A stretch of 64,000 bases of DNA from Mangrovicoccus sp. HB161399 (GCF_013184745.1 NZ_JAATVU010000009.1:97707-161706), one strand, 5' to 3'. Positions 40,618 through 48,507 are shown, counted from the stretch's first letter. Made by a program: numbers and translations. The notes: generated from the letters alone by a model not told the origin.

Positions 40618-41661
40618 TCAGGTCTTTGCCACGGGGATGACCCGGACCGGACGGCCCAGTGCCTCGGAGATGATCTTCTGGATGCCGCCCAGCGTCTGGG
40701 TCGCCAGCTGGCAGCCCGAGCAGGCGCCGGTCAGGTGGACCATCACGATGTTGCCTTCGATATCCAGAAGTTCGACATCGCCGCCGTCGCGCTTGAAGGT
40801 GGGGCGCATCTCGTCGATCAGCTTGGCGACCAGGATGGCTTCCTTGGCCGGGGACAGGCCTGCAGGCGCCGCCGGTGCCGGGGCGGGGGCGACGGCCACG
40901 GCGGCCGGGGCTGCTGCCGGGGCGGCGGGCATGGCGATCTGGACAGGCGCGGAGGGCTGGGCCGGACCGGTCGGCGCGGCGACGGGCGTGTCGGGAATGA
41001 CGAAGCCGGTGACTTTCTTCTTCTTCTGGGGCACCGGGGCGGAGCCGAAGATGAAGGCTTCCTCGGCCTTGATCAGGCCCTCGGCGACCATCGCCTGGTT
41101 GGTGTCGGCCAGCAGCTCTTCCAGCGGCTCGCGGCAGGAATTGCAGCCGCCGCCGGCCTTCGTGTAGAAGGTCACCATCTCCAGTGTGGTCAGCTTGTTG
41201 GTGCGGATCGCCCGCTCGATCATGCCGGCATCGACGCCGAAGCACTTGCAGATCAGCGCGCCTTCCTCGTGATCGTCCTCGTCGATCGCCTCGCCCTTGT
41301 AGGCGGCGACCGCGGCGGTCAGGGCTTCCTGGCCCATCACCGAGCAGTGCATCTTCTCGGGCGGCAGGCCGCCGAGGAATTCCGCAATGTCCTGGTTGGT
41401 CAGCTTGCGGGCCTCGTCGACGGTCTTGCCGATGACCAGCTCGGTCAGGGCGGAGGAGGAGGCGATGGCCGAACCGCAGCCGAAGGTCTGGAACTTGGCG
41501 TCCTCGATGACCTCGGTTTCCGGGTTGACCTTTAGCATCAGCTTCAGCGCGTCACCGCAGGACAGCGATCCGACCTCGCCGACCGCATTCGCGTCGGTCA
41601 TGGCGCCGGCGTTGCGCGGGTTGAAGAAGTGATCCTTGACCTTGTCGGTATATTCCCACAT
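40618..41661 (-). CDS. nifU: Fe-S cluster scaffold NifU, three-domain form
   Basis: A 347-residue NifU. It has an IscU-like N-terminal domain (cysteines in [21 protein letters not shown] and KMHCSVMGQ). The central permanent [2Fe-2S] BFD-type domain has [10 protein letters not shown] and [15 protein letters not shown]. The C-terminal Nfu domain has [15 protein letters not shown]. Between the centre and the Nfu domain is an unusually long Lys then Ala/Pro/Val linker of about 60 residues (from [10 protein letters not shown] onward). Standard NifU is nearer 290-310 residues. Confidence 0.95.
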   Translation of the reverse strand: MWEYTDKVKDHFFNPRNAGAMTDANAVGEVGSLSCGDALKLMLKVNPETEVIEDAKFQTFGCGSAIASSSALTELVIGKTVDEARKLTNQDIAEFLGGLPPEKMHCSVMGQEALTAAVAAYKGEAIDEDDHEEGALICKCFGVDAGMIERAIRTNKLTTLEMVTFYTKAGGGCNSCREPLEELLADTNQAMVAEGLIKAEEAFIFGSAPVPQKKKKVTGFVIPDTPVAAPTGPAQPSAPVQIAMPAAPAAAPAAVAVAPAPAPAAPAGLSPAKEAILVAKLIDEMRPTFKRDGGDVELLDIEGNIVMVHLTGACSGCQLATQTLGGIQKIISEALGRPVRVIPVAKT

Positions 41662-41673
41662 TGGGCTGGCTCC

Positions 41674-41994
41674 TCAGCAGAAGGATTTGCCGCAGCCGCA
41701 GCTGCTGCTTGCATTGGGGTTGTTGAAGACGAAGCCCGAGCCTTCGAGGCCCGAGACGAAATCGATGGTGGTGCCGGACAGGTGCGCCTGGCTTTCCGGA
41801 TCGACCAGGACCTTGACGGGACCGGCTTCGATCACGGCGTCGTCGGACTGGATTTCGAGCTCCAGCGCCATGCCGTATTGCAGCCCTGCACAGCCGCCGC
41901 CCTGGACCATGACGCGCAGCCCGGCGACCGGCTGTCCGGCGCCGTCGATGGCGGATTTGATGGCGGTCTGGGCGCTTTCGGTAATTGCCAGCAT
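41674..41994 (-). CDS. Nif-specific IscA-type Fe-S carrier
   Basis: A 106-residue A-type carrier (NifIscA), with the conserved cysteines in VQGGGCAGLQYGM and the C-terminal SSCGCGKSF. It takes clusters from NifU or provides iron for assembly. The start at 41994 has an AGGAGAGAGAC site. An upstream in-frame start is rejected because it would overlap the -24/-12 promoter. It is the first gene of the nifIscA-nifU-nifS-nifV-nifP-nifW operon. Confidence 0.93.
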   Translation of the reverse strand: MLAITESAQTAIKSAIDGAGQPVAGLRVMVQGGGCAGLQYGMALELEIQSDDAVIEAGPVKVLVDPESQAHLSGTTIDFVSGLEGSGFVFNNPNASSSCGCGKSFC

Positions 41995-42037
41995 GTCTCT
42001 CTCCTGTTCAGGTGCGTCTGCGTTCGGAGGGAAACCA

Positions 42038-42053
42038 AGCATCTACCGTGCCA
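42038..42053 (-). promoter_or_regulatory. Sigma-54 (-24/-12) promoter of the nifIscA-nifUSVPW operon
   Basis: On the minus strand TGGCAC-GGTAG-ATGCT, with the invariant GG and GC 10 bp apart. Predicted transcription start lies about 32 nt before the nifIscA ATG. No perfect NifA site is found upstream; the nearest is TGT-N10-CGA at 42143-42158. Confidence 0.8.
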
Positions 42054-42127
42054 AGTCTTAAATGTTATGGAAGGCAATGGCTTGAATGGCGTTTGGTGCG
42101 AAGTTGGCACGCGACATTGCAAACTTT

Positions 42128-42148
42128 GCGACAAAGCGGTTTTGTCGC
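42128..42148. repeat. Inverted repeat upstream of nifIscA
   Basis: GCGACAAA-GCGGT-TTTGTCGC, an 8-bp perfect inverted repeat in AT-richer DNA at the distance from the promoter where an activator site is expected. The arms echo the extended TTTGTCG/CGACAAA arms of the nifE activator site but in reversed order. Confidence 0.5.
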
Positions 42149-42247
42149 CTTTGTGCGAAACAGGCGGTCTGGACGCCTGTTTTCCGCGGACGGTTGCGCC
42201 TGCAGGAGCCGAAGGAAGACAGTCTGCCGGCCCTGCCGCGCGGCGGT

Positions 42248-42264
42248 GGTTGCAAGTTGAAACC
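42248..42264. repeat. 17-bp palindrome, copy upstream of nifIscA
   Basis: GGTTGCAAGTTGAAACC, a near-perfect copy of the recurrent motif, intergenic between the nifE operon terminator and the nifIscA control region. Confidence 0.55.
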
Positions 42265-42284
42265 CCGGGCCACGGATGCGCGAC

Positions 42285-42310
42285 GGGGCGCCGCGGTCAG
42301 GCGGCGCCCC
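42285..42310 (-). terminator. Terminator of the nifE operon
   Basis: A perfect 10-bp GGGGCGCCGC / GCGGCGCCCC stem with a 6-nt loop, 26 bp after the stop of the last gene. T tract is absent, as for most stem-loops in this region. Confidence 0.7.
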
Positions 42311-42335
42311 GGTCGGGCAGGACAGGCTGCTGGGC

Positions 42336-42824
42336 TCACTCTTCCAGGGCGGCGTCACGGGCCTCCATGTGCCGCAGCAGCCACAGCCCGCCGAAGCGGT
42401 CGGTCGGGTCGAGCTCGCCCGATTTCGACAGGACCTCATGGGCGAGATCGTCGCGGTGCAGCTTGGCCGCGCAGAAGCCGAGCGCCACCAGCGCCTGCAT
42501 GTAGAGGCCCGGCCCGAACTCGAACTCGGTGAATCCGGCATCCTGCGGGCCGACATCCCGCCAGTCCGCGGCGATGTTCAGCTGCCGCGCCGCATGGCGC
42601 ACCAGCACGTTCGCCTGTTCCAGCGCTTCGGCATGGTCATGGCTGTAGAAAAAGAACCGGTAGGCGGCGAGGCGCACCCGCCAGTCCTCGGGAGAGGCTT
42701 CCAGCGCGGCGCGGATCGCGGCAGCGCTTTCGAGCGGCCTGGTGCGGGCGGCCTCGGCACCGGCAAGGAGCGCCAGCCCCTCACTCGGCCGGGGCGAAGC
42801 AGTCGCTGTATTCAGGGCAGTCAT
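42336..42824 (-). CDS. TPR-like hypothetical protein of the nifE operon
   Basis: A 162-residue protein with helical-repeat character: SPEDWRVRLAAYRFFFYSHDHAEALEQANVLV, then YMQALVALGFCAAKLHRDDLAHEVLSKSGEL, typical of tetratricopeptide-like hairpins. I do not recognise a named Nif family. Its start overlaps nifQ by 44 bp in another frame, implying coupling. It is the last gene of the nifE-nifN-nifX-nifQ operon, so a role in cofactor assembly or metal handling is inferred from position alone. Confidence 0.72.
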   Translation of the reverse strand: MTALNTATASPRPSEGLALLAGAEAARTRPLESAAAIRAALEASPEDWRVRLAAYRFFFYSHDHAEALEQANVLVRHAARQLNIAADWRDVGPQDAGFTEFEFGPGLYMQALVALGFCAAKLHRDDLAHEVLSKSGELDPTDRFGGLWLLRHMEARDAALEE

Positions 42825-43299
42825 CGCAGGTCGGACTCAGGCAGAGCGCGAAATCCTTGTCCGCGCAGATTTGGCGGTAGAAGAACTTCTTCCAGCGCAT
42901 GTTCTGTGAATTGGCCTCGAAGAGGCGCGGGAAGTGGCGGCGCATCAGCGAGGACAGGGCGGGGCGGGCGGCAAGGCCGAGATCTTCCCATAGATGCGAC
43001 GTCTCCATCGCGCGGCGCGCGATGATGGCCGCCAGCCACTGGGTTTCCGCGTCCAGCCGTCCGCCGCGCCACAAAAGCAGCTTCTGTATCGCCTCCTGGT
43101 CGGAGAGCGGCGCAGGCGGTTGCAGATCGAGATCGGGCAGGGTTGCATAGGGAAACCAGCGCGCCGCGAGCTTTGCCAGCGCGCCCGGCGGCAGGCCCAG
43201 AAGCTCGGGCAGGCTGCCCTTGCCCTGCGCCCGCTCCTTCAGCGCGTGGTCGAAGATGCAGGCAAAGTCGGAGCTGATCAGCATCCGTTCCGCCTGCAT
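42781..43299 (-). CDS. nifQ: Molybdenum-donor protein NifQ
   Basis: A 172-residue NifQ, which delivers molybdenum as a Mo-Fe-S species for FeMo-co assembly. The C-terminal cysteine motif is CLSPTCDDCPEYSDC (C-x4-CxxC-x5-C), with upstream helices RPALSSLMRRHFPRLFEANSQNMRWKKFFYRQIC, a family feature. The start is uncertain: ATG at 43299 lies just after the fdxB stop, while 43338 would overlap fdxB; neither has a strong ribosome site. It is coupled to fdxB and to the downstream TPR-like gene. Confidence 0.9.
   Translation of the reverse strand: MQAERMLISSDFACIFDHALKERAQGKGSLPELLGLPPGALAKLAARWFPYATLPDLDLQPPAPLSDQEAIQKLLLWRGGRLDAETQWLAAIIARRAMETSHLWEDLGLAARPALSSLMRRHFPRLFEANSQNMRWKKFFYRQICADKDFALCLSPTCDDCPEYSDCFAPAE
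43141..43157. repeat. 17-bp palindrome, weak variant inside nifQ
   Basis: GGTTGCATAGGGAAACC keeps the GGTTGCA start and AAACC end with 17-bp spacing but not the centre. In nifQ it reads F-P-Y-A-T with the unusual TTT and TAT codons. Confidence 0.3.
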
Positions 43300-43318
43300 C
43301 CCTGCCGGGACGCGGATT

Positions 43319-43627
43319 TCAGGCGTCGAGAGGCGCATGGGTCTGGCAATCGGACGGGCAGACACGGTTGCAGGCGCCGCAGCCGATGCAGGCATCGGCG
43401 TTGGTCATGACCATCACGCGCTTGATGATCTCGTCCTCGTCCTCCTCGAATTCCTCGGTGCCGGGGATCAGCAGCGCGCCGTCCTCGGTATAGCCGCCGA
43501 GGCCCATGACATCGCGGCCGCAGACCTTGTAGCAGCGGCCGCAGCCGATGCATTTCTCGGCGTCGATCGCCATCAGGAATTCGGGGATGTACTCGGTTCC
43601 CCCACGGGTAAGCGCGGTCATGGGCAT
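43319..43627 (-). CDS. fdxB: Nif-specific ferredoxin III (FdxB)
   Basis: A 102-residue ferredoxin with two 4Fe motifs, KCIGCGRCYKVCGRDVMG and ACIGCGACNRVCPSDCQTH, separated by an acidic insertion (EEFEEDEDE). The N-terminal ALTRGGTEYIPEF is typical of the nif-linked FdxB family. It is thought to carry electrons in nitrogenase or cofactor metabolism. It lies between the DUF683 gene and nifQ, as in other proteobacterial nifX-fdxB arrays. Confidence 0.93.
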   Translation of the reverse strand: MPMTALTRGGTEYIPEFLMAIDAEKCIGCGRCYKVCGRDVMGLGGYTEDGALLIPGTEEFEEDEDEIIKRVMVMTNADACIGCGACNRVCPSDCQTHAPLDA

Positions 43628-43658
43628 CGGTCAGGGTCCTTGTCGGCTGGGCCAGAAA

Positions 43659-43862
43659 TCAGGCGGTGGCTTTCTTGGCCTCTTTCAGCGCCTTGCGCGC
43701 TGCGGCCAGTTCCTTGAACACCTCGAAGGTCTCGGCAGCGACCTCGGGGATCTTCTCCCAGTCGGTCGGCAGCTCCTCCGAGAGGTCATGCAGGTTCATC
43801 TTGGCATTGGTGGAGCGCATCGAGAGCTTCTTCACCTGGGCTTCGAGTTCTTCGACGGACAT
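43659..43862 (-). CDS. CCE_0567 / DUF683-family nif protein
   Basis: A 67-residue helical protein (SVEELEAQVKKLSMRSTNAK, then DLSEELPTDWEKIPEVA), matching the small CCE_0567 metalloprotein family found between nifX and fdxB. Two antiparallel helices are expected; Fe or Ni binding has been reported for cyanobacterial members. The start is preceded by GAGGAG. A longer frame overlaps the upstream hairpin and is rejected. Confidence 0.88.
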   Translation of the reverse strand: MSVEELEAQVKKLSMRSTNAKMNLHDLSEELPTDWEKIPEVAAETFEVFKELAAARKALKEAKKATA

Positions 43863-43893
43863 CGCGTGTCTCCTCGTCTCGCAGTGGACTTGC

Positions 43894-43919
43894 GCAACCG
43901 CCCCGCAAAGGGCGGTTGC
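43894..43919 (-). other. Stem-loop between DUF269 and DUF683 genes
   Basis: A perfect 10-bp GCAACCGCCC / GGGCGGTTGC stem with a CGCAAA loop, inside the nifE operon. The right arm runs into a 16-bp degenerate copy of the nif-region palindrome (GGTTGCACTTGAAAAG). It is likely an mRNA-processing or stability element. Confidence 0.5.
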
Positions 43920-43935
43920 ACTTGAAAAGCGTCCT

Positions 43936-44409
43936 TCAGGCCTTTGAGGCCTCGGGGAATTTCCCGATAGTGGCGACAGCGTCGGCGGTGATCTTCTCGC
44001 CTGCCTCGCCGAGCTTGGCATAGGTCTCGAAGCCGAAGCGGTGGACGTCGCGCAGGTGCTTGGACACCACGCAGAGCTTGCCCGCGATCAGCACGATCCG
44101 GCCGAAGCCTTCATGGCTCATCTTCTGCATCTGGCTGGCCATGCAGCCGGTCTGCTTCTCGATCAGCAGCCCGATCGCGTCGTAGAACTTGGTGATGCGC
44201 CACATCACGTCGGGGTCCGGATCGCCGATGATCGGGATCTCGCGGCGCTCTTCCTTGGTGACGATGAATTCCGCCATCAGCTCGGCATCGGACTTGTCGT
44301 CCCAGGTACCGTAGCTGTCCTCGGCGCGGATCACCGCCGAAAGCTGCTTCAGGAAGGGGCTGTCGGTCATCTCGCCGCCGCGCGGGCCGTCCAGGGTTTC
44401 GGTGGCCAT
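43936..44409 (-). CDS. NifX-associated protein, DUF269
   Basis: A 157-residue DUF269 protein: SPFLKQLSAVIRAEDSYGTWDDKSDAELMAEFIVTKEE, then CMASQMQKMSHEGFGRIVLIAGKLCVVSKHLRDVHRFGF. It is found invariably next to nifX, with unknown biochemical role in FeMo-co synthesis. Its ATG is 1 bp after the nifX stop. Confidence 0.93.
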   Translation of the reverse strand: MATETLDGPRGGEMTDSPFLKQLSAVIRAEDSYGTWDDKSDAELMAEFIVTKEERREIPIIGDPDPDVMWRITKFYDAIGLLIEKQTGCMASQMQKMSHEGFGRIVLIAGKLCVVSKHLRDVHRFGFETYAKLGEAGEKITADAVATIGKFPEASKA

Positions 44410-44410
44410 G

Positions 44411-44890
44411 TCAGACCGTCTCCTCTTCGTAATCGTCCATGAAATCGGGCTTCTGTTCGGTGCCGAGGATCTTGCGCAGGAAGGGCGGCGGGGTGCCGTT
44501 CAGCATAATGCGGACCTGCTCCAGCACCTCTGTGATCGGCTCCGGACCCTTGCGCTTGATCGGGTGGATCCCCGCTTTCACCAGTTTCGCGGCCGAGGGG
44601 CCGCCGACGGCGAGGGCGAAGAGGATCGCGGAGCCTGCGATCGCCTCGATCTTCGGGGTGATCTTGTCGTCCTGGTCGTCATGCTTGCCGGACTGCTTGG
44701 TGAACTTGGCGAATTCGTGCACCTCGACGAAGGCGTGCCCGGTCTTGGTGACGTCATATACTGCGAATTTCTTGGCCGAGCCGAAATGCGCGTTCAGGTT
44801 TTCCATGTCGTTGGTCGCGATCGCCACGCGCAGAGGCTTGCCTTCCGCCTCCGTGGCTTCGGATTCAACAAGTCTGAGCGTGCGGGACAT
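44411..44890 (-). CDS. nifX: FeMo-cofactor carrier NifX
   Basis: A 159-residue NifX that holds NifB-co or VK-cluster while moving between NifB and NifEN. Family features are LRVAIATNDMENLNAHFGSAKKFAVYDV, then LVKAGIHPIKRKGPEPITEVL and the acidic C-terminus. The start overlaps the nifN 3' end by 26 bp and is preceded by GAGGAG. A longer in-frame extension lies antisense to no domain and inside nifN, so it was not used. Confidence 0.94.
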   Translation of the reverse strand: MSRTLRLVESEATEAEGKPLRVAIATNDMENLNAHFGSAKKFAVYDVTKTGHAFVEVHEFAKFTKQSGKHDDQDDKITPKIEAIAGSAILFALAVGGPSAAKLVKAGIHPIKRKGPEPITEVLEQVRIMLNGTPPPFLRKILGTEQKPDFMDDYEEETV

Positions 44891-46250
44891 GGTCGAACTC
44901 CTCTGGAATGGGGGCGGCGCCGAAATCCTCGGGCGTCGCGCGGTGGTGGATGGATTGGACGGTGTTCGCGATCTCGTAGAGGAAGGCGCGCGTGCCGCGG
45001 TAGCCGACACGGCAGATGTCCTGCGCCCCGATCCGGTCGAAGATCGGGAAGCCCGCGCGCACCAGCGGCAGGTGCAGGCGATGCGCGGCATGGCGGCCAT
45101 GGGAATGGGTCACCAGGATCCTTGCACCGGCGGCGCGGGCCAGGTCCTCGAAATCGCCGAGATCGCCGATCACGACCTCATCGGCGGGGACCCGCTCCAG
45201 CACCGGGTTGTGCTGGGAGGTGGAAACGGCGGTGACGATTTCGGCGCCCATGCCTGCGAGCGTCGAGCTCAGGGCAAAGAGCAGGTCCGGATCGGCGGCG
45301 ATTGCAACTTGCAACCCCCCGGTATGGAAATGCGCGTCCAGCGATGCATCCATGAGGCGCGAGCGCTCGCGCTTGATCGAGGGCGGCGCATCCTGCAGCC
45401 CGGCCAGCGACATCAGCGTGCGGATGAAGGCATCGACCGGCTTGAGTCCCGTGACCGACTGGAACACCCGGAAGGGCACCAGCGCGCGGTCCTCGAGCTT
45501 CTTCGCCGCGCCGCGCATCGACTCGCCGATGGCCAGCGTGAAGGCGGAGCGGTCCATCCGCCCGATATCCTCGATCGTGGTGCCGCCCAGGGAGGTGCCG
45601 CGCCAGTCGTCGGAAACATGGCCGTCGAGCGAGGTCGAAATGTCGGGCAGGACGATGGGCGAGAGGCCGAAGGCCCGGATCAGCCGCACGAGCTCCTCGA
45701 CCTCGGCCGGGGTCAGGTGGCTGCCGCAGAGCAGGTTGACCTGGCGCAGGTCGGGGTCACGCTCGGTGGTCTCGGGCACCAGCGCGTCGATGATCGCCTC
45801 GACCGCCTTTGCCCAGCCGTCCTCCAGCGCGCCTTCGAAATCGGGGGTGGAGGCATAGACGACCGCCGTGTCGGCGAAATCGTCGCGGCGGCGGACGATC
45901 TCCTTCAGCTCGCCCATCACGTCCTCGCCGCGGGTCTCGGTCAGCGCGGTGGAAGCGATCCCGATGAAGCGCGGATTGGATTTCTTGCGCAGGTTCTCGA
46001 TGGCTTCCTCGATCTGGTCGGCACCGCCGAGGATCGTGGAAACTTCGTTCATGGCCGTGGTCTGCAGCGGCACCGCTTCCTTGAAGTGGCGCACGAGATG
46101 GACCATGGCGAAGGCGGTGCAGCCTTGGGAGCCGTGGAACAGCGGGATGGCGCGCTCGATGCCCAGATAGGCCAGGGCGGCGCCGAGCGGCGTGGAGCTC
46201 TTCAGCGGATTGGTCGAGAGCGCGCGCTTGGGGTGGGTGATCTTCGCCAT
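44865..46250 (-). CDS. nifN: FeMo-cofactor scaffold NifN
   Basis: A 461-residue beta-like subunit of the NifEN scaffold, where the NifB-derived cluster receives Mo and homocitrate. NifK-like segments include STNPLKSSTPLGAALAYLGIERAIPLFHGSQGCTAF, ETRGEDVMGELKEIVRR and VTHSHGRHAAHRLHLPLVRAGFPIFDR. Its ATG shares a base with the nifE stop (TGATG). A 17-bp nif-region palindrome lies within the gene. Confidence 0.96.
   Translation of the reverse strand: MAKITHPKRALSTNPLKSSTPLGAALAYLGIERAIPLFHGSQGCTAFAMVHLVRHFKEAVPLQTTAMNEVSTILGGADQIEEAIENLRKKSNPRFIGIASTALTETRGEDVMGELKEIVRRRDDFADTAVVYASTPDFEGALEDGWAKAVEAIIDALVPETTERDPDLRQVNLLCGSHLTPAEVEELVRLIRAFGLSPIVLPDISTSLDGHVSDDWRGTSLGGTTIEDIGRMDRSAFTLAIGESMRGAAKKLEDRALVPFRVFQSVTGLKPVDAFIRTLMSLAGLQDAPPSIKRERSRLMDASLDAHFHTGGLQVAIAADPDLLFALSSTLAGMGAEIVTAVSTSQHNPVLERVPADEVVIGDLGDFEDLARAAGARILVTHSHGRHAAHRLHLPLVRAGFPIFDRIGAQDICRVGYRGTRAFLYEIANTVQSIHHRATPEDFGAAPIPEEFDHVPHAQTC
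45300..45316. repeat. 17-bp palindrome, copy inside nifN
   Basis: GATTGCAACTTGCAACC, one base from the perfect palindrome. On the coding strand it gives L-Q-V-A-I using TTG CAA GTT GCA, codons unlike the GC-ending ones around it. Confidence 0.5.
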
Positions 46251-47818
46251 CAGCAGTCATCCTCGAAATCGGTCGGGTTGGCGGAGGCACCGAGGAAGCC
46301 GGTCCCGGCGGCGGCGAGTTCCGGCGTCCTGGCCGGGCGCGCCATGGGCACGACGGCCGGGCCTTGGCCCTTGATGCCGGTGACCGGACAGGCGCCCTTC
46401 AAGGGCGGCATCGGGCCGATATCTGACAGGTCGCCCTCCCAGGGCGCGGGTTCGCGCAGCTGCGCCCACATCGGGTTGTTCACCGCGCGGTCGATGGCGC
46501 GGACGAGATCGACCATGCCCATGTAGCCGGCATAGGGCTCGTGCTTCTCCTGGTTCACGTCGACCCAGGGCATCTTGGCCTTCAGCGCCACGAACTGGGA
46601 CCGGCCGCCCGACATCAGGACATCGGCCTGGGCTTCCTTCAGCACGCGGTACATGTCCTTCGGCGCCATGTTGTCGAACATGTGCGCGTCGGTCTGCATG
46701 ATCTCCTTGACGCGCTCCTTGTCCTCTTCGGTGGCCTTGCGAACCGAGGTGCCGATGACCTCCATGCCCAGTTCCTGCAGCGCGGAGACGACCGACCAGG
46801 ACTTGTGCCCGCCGGTATAGAGCAGCACCTTGCGGCCCTCGACGCGCGGCCGCATGGTTTCAAGTTGCAACCATATCTTCCGCTCTTCCTCTTCGATGAG
46901 CTTCTCGCAGCGGTCGAGCAGTTCGGGGTCGGCGCCCTGCTCGACCATGATGCGGCACATTTGGCGGAGGCTGTCGGACGTGTCGGAGATGCCGTAGAAG
47001 CTGCCTTCGAAGAAGGGGACGCCCCAGCGCTCCTCAAGCTTGCGGGCGACGTTGATCAGCGCCTTGGAGCAGACCATCATCGTCACCTTGGCGCGGTGCA
47101 TCATCGCGACCTGCCTGTAGCGAGCGTCCGCCGAGAGCGAGCCGAGGATACGGATGCCAAGCTTGTCGAGCAGCGGCTTCACCTGCCAGAGCTCGCCCGA
47201 GAGGTTGTAGTCGCCGACGATGTTGATGTCGTAGGGGGTGCATTCCTCGGGCTCAAGCGTGCCGATCACGTGGTCCAGCATCGCTTCGCCCGCGAGCTTG
47301 TTGCCGAGGTTCTTCGATCCGACATAGCCCGGCGCGTTGATCGGGATGCAGGGCGTGCCGAACTTCTCTGTCGCCGCCTTGCAGACCGCGTCGATGTCGT
47401 CGCCGATCAGGGCGGGGACGCAGGTCGAATAGACGAAAATCGCCGGGGGGTTTTCCTTTGCAACCAGCTCCTTGATCGCGCGGAAGAGCTTGCGTTCGCC
47501 ATGGCCCATGACGATGTCGATCTCGGTCAGGTCGGTGGTGAAGCCGGTGCGGTACCGCTCGGAGCCGGAAGACGCGGCGCCGCGGTTGTCCCAGCCATTG
47601 CCTTCGCAGGCCAGCGGCGCATGGACCAGATGGGCGACATCGACGATGGGCTGCAGCGCGATCTTCGCGCCGTCGAAGGCGCAGCCGCCTGCGGCCGCCC
47701 CGGGGGTCAGAGGCTTGGCGCAGCCCTTCTTGCGCTGCTGCTCTGACTTGCTGATATTGGTGCCGCAAGCCGGTTCGTCGAAAACGTCCTGGATCTTGTC
47801 CTTCAGCGCATCTGCCAT
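46250..47818 (-). CDS. nifE: FeMo-cofactor scaffold NifE
   Basis: A 522-residue alpha-like subunit of NifEN. It has the N-terminal LKDKIQDVFDEPACGTN, the cluster-ligand region CAKPLTPGAAAGGCAFDGAK, GYVGSKNLGNKLAGEAML, and MHRAKVTMMVCSKALIN. The later GRKVLLYTGGHKSWSVVSAL resembles NifD. The start is taken at 47818: a longer in-frame start would lie over the sigma-54 promoter. It leads the operon nifE-nifN-nifX-DUF269-DUF683-fdxB-nifQ-TPR. Confidence 0.96.
   Translation of the reverse strand: MADALKDKIQDVFDEPACGTNISKSEQQRKKGCAKPLTPGAAAGGCAFDGAKIALQPIVDVAHLVHAPLACEGNGWDNRGAASSGSERYRTGFTTDLTEIDIVMGHGERKLFRAIKELVAKENPPAIFVYSTCVPALIGDDIDAVCKAATEKFGTPCIPINAPGYVGSKNLGNKLAGEAMLDHVIGTLEPEECTPYDINIVGDYNLSGELWQVKPLLDKLGIRILGSLSADARYRQVAMMHRAKVTMMVCSKALINVARKLEERWGVPFFEGSFYGISDTSDSLRQMCRIMVEQGADPELLDRCEKLIEEEERKIWLQLETMRPRVEGRKVLLYTGGHKSWSVVSALQELGMEVIGTSVRKATEEDKERVKEIMQTDAHMFDNMAPKDMYRVLKEAQADVLMSGGRSQFVALKAKMPWVDVNQEKHEPYAGYMGMVDLVRAIDRAVNNPMWAQLREPAPWEGDLSDIGPMPPLKGACPVTGIKGQGPAVVPMARPARTPELAAAGTGFLGASANPTDFEDDC
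46856..46872. repeat. 17-bp palindrome, copy inside nifE
   Basis: GGTTTCAAGTTGCAACC. On the nifE coding strand it reads L-Q-L-E-T as TTG CAA CTT GAA ACC, three of them AT-ending codons that the surrounding gene avoids. Confidence 0.5.
47449..47465. repeat. 17-bp palindrome, weak variant inside nifE
   Basis: GGTTTTCCTTTGCAACC has the GGTT and TTGCAACC ends at the 17-bp length, with a divergent left half. Confidence 0.3.
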
Positions 47819-47877
47819 CGTCATCAAACCCCTGTTCACTGGGTCCCTTGCCGGGACTGCGTTTCCACGGGGTAGCA

Positions 47878-47893
47878 AGCACGGTCTGTGCCA
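47878..47893 (-). promoter_or_regulatory. Sigma-54 (-24/-12) promoter of nifE
   Basis: On the minus strand TGGCAC-AGACC-GTGCT, with GG and GC 10 bp apart. Predicted transcription start is about 48 nt before the nifE ATG. Confidence 0.8.
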
Positions 47894-47942
47894 AGGGTAG
47901 GAGCCTCATGAGGGAAGGCTTGAAATCAATGTCTTGCGTGGC

Positions 47943-47959
47943 GGTTTTGACGTGAAACC
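47943..47959. repeat. 17-bp palindrome, copy upstream of nifE
   Basis: GGTTTTGACGTGAAACC, a degenerate copy placed between the nifE promoter and its NifA site, about 50 bp upstream of the -24 element. Confidence 0.45.
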
Positions 47960-47990
47960 GCCGGGTGCCGCCGCTGATGGCATGGCAGTT

Positions 47991-48006
47991 TGTCGTGGTT
48001 CCGACA
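47991..48006. promoter_or_regulatory. NifA upstream activator sequence for nifE
   Basis: A perfect TGT-N10-ACA within an extended palindrome TTTGTCG-TGGTTC-CGACAAA, about 130 bp upstream of the predicted nifE start. It also lies 82 bp before the divergent DsrE-like gene, so it could act on both. Confidence 0.82.
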
Positions 48007-48087
48007 AAGCGGGGGCGTCCCGAACAAAGCTGTTTCCGGATGCACGCTCCGGTTGTAGCCTGCACCTGTCTAAGGGAGGACAACCGA

Positions 48088-48507
48088 ATGAAACGCGCGA
48101 TCCTGGCCGCCGTCCTGGCGGCGTCTCCGGCCCTGGCCGAAACCCACTACCTGGCGATCCATGTCGACGAGAACGATCCGCAGGTGATGAACATGGCGCT
48201 GAACAACGCCCAGAACGTCGCCTCCTACTACGCCGAGCAGGGCGACGACGTGGTGATCGAGCTGGTCGCCTACGGGCCGGGGCTGAACATGCTGGTCAAG
48301 GACAAGAGCCCGGTCGCCGACCGCATCGCCACGATGTCGCTTGAGATGCCGAACATCCGCTTCGACGCCTGCGGAAACACCCATGCGGCGATGAGCGCGA
48401 AGGCCGGGCACGACATCGAGCTGGTGGACGAGGCCGAGATCGTGCCTTCGGGCGTGGTCAAGCTGATGGAGCTGCAGAAGCAGGGCTATGCCTATGTGCG
48501 GCCCTGA
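48088..48507 (+). CDS. Exported DsrE/DsrF-like protein
   Basis: A 139-residue protein with a signal peptide (RAILAAVLAASPALAETHY). The DsrE-like fold segment VDENDPQVMNMALNNAQNVASYYAEQ has a later MPNIRFDACGNTHAAM carrying the single conserved cysteine. Such periplasmic proteins may handle sulfur. It is preceded by GGAGGA. It is divergent from nifE with the NifA site between them, and convergent with the peroxidase gene. No -24/-12 element of correct spacing is seen in front of it. Confidence 0.85.
   Translation: MKRAILAAVLAASPALAETHYLAIHVDENDPQVMNMALNNAQNVASYYAEQGDDVVIELVAYGPGLNMLVKDKSPVADRIATMSLEMPNIRFDACGNTHAAMSAKAGHDIELVDEAEIVPSGVVKLMELQKQGYAYVRP

Noticed and set aside
47819..47878. Longer NifE start at 47878
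   Set aside because: It would place the start codon inside the sigma-54 promoter and upstream of the predicted transcript start.
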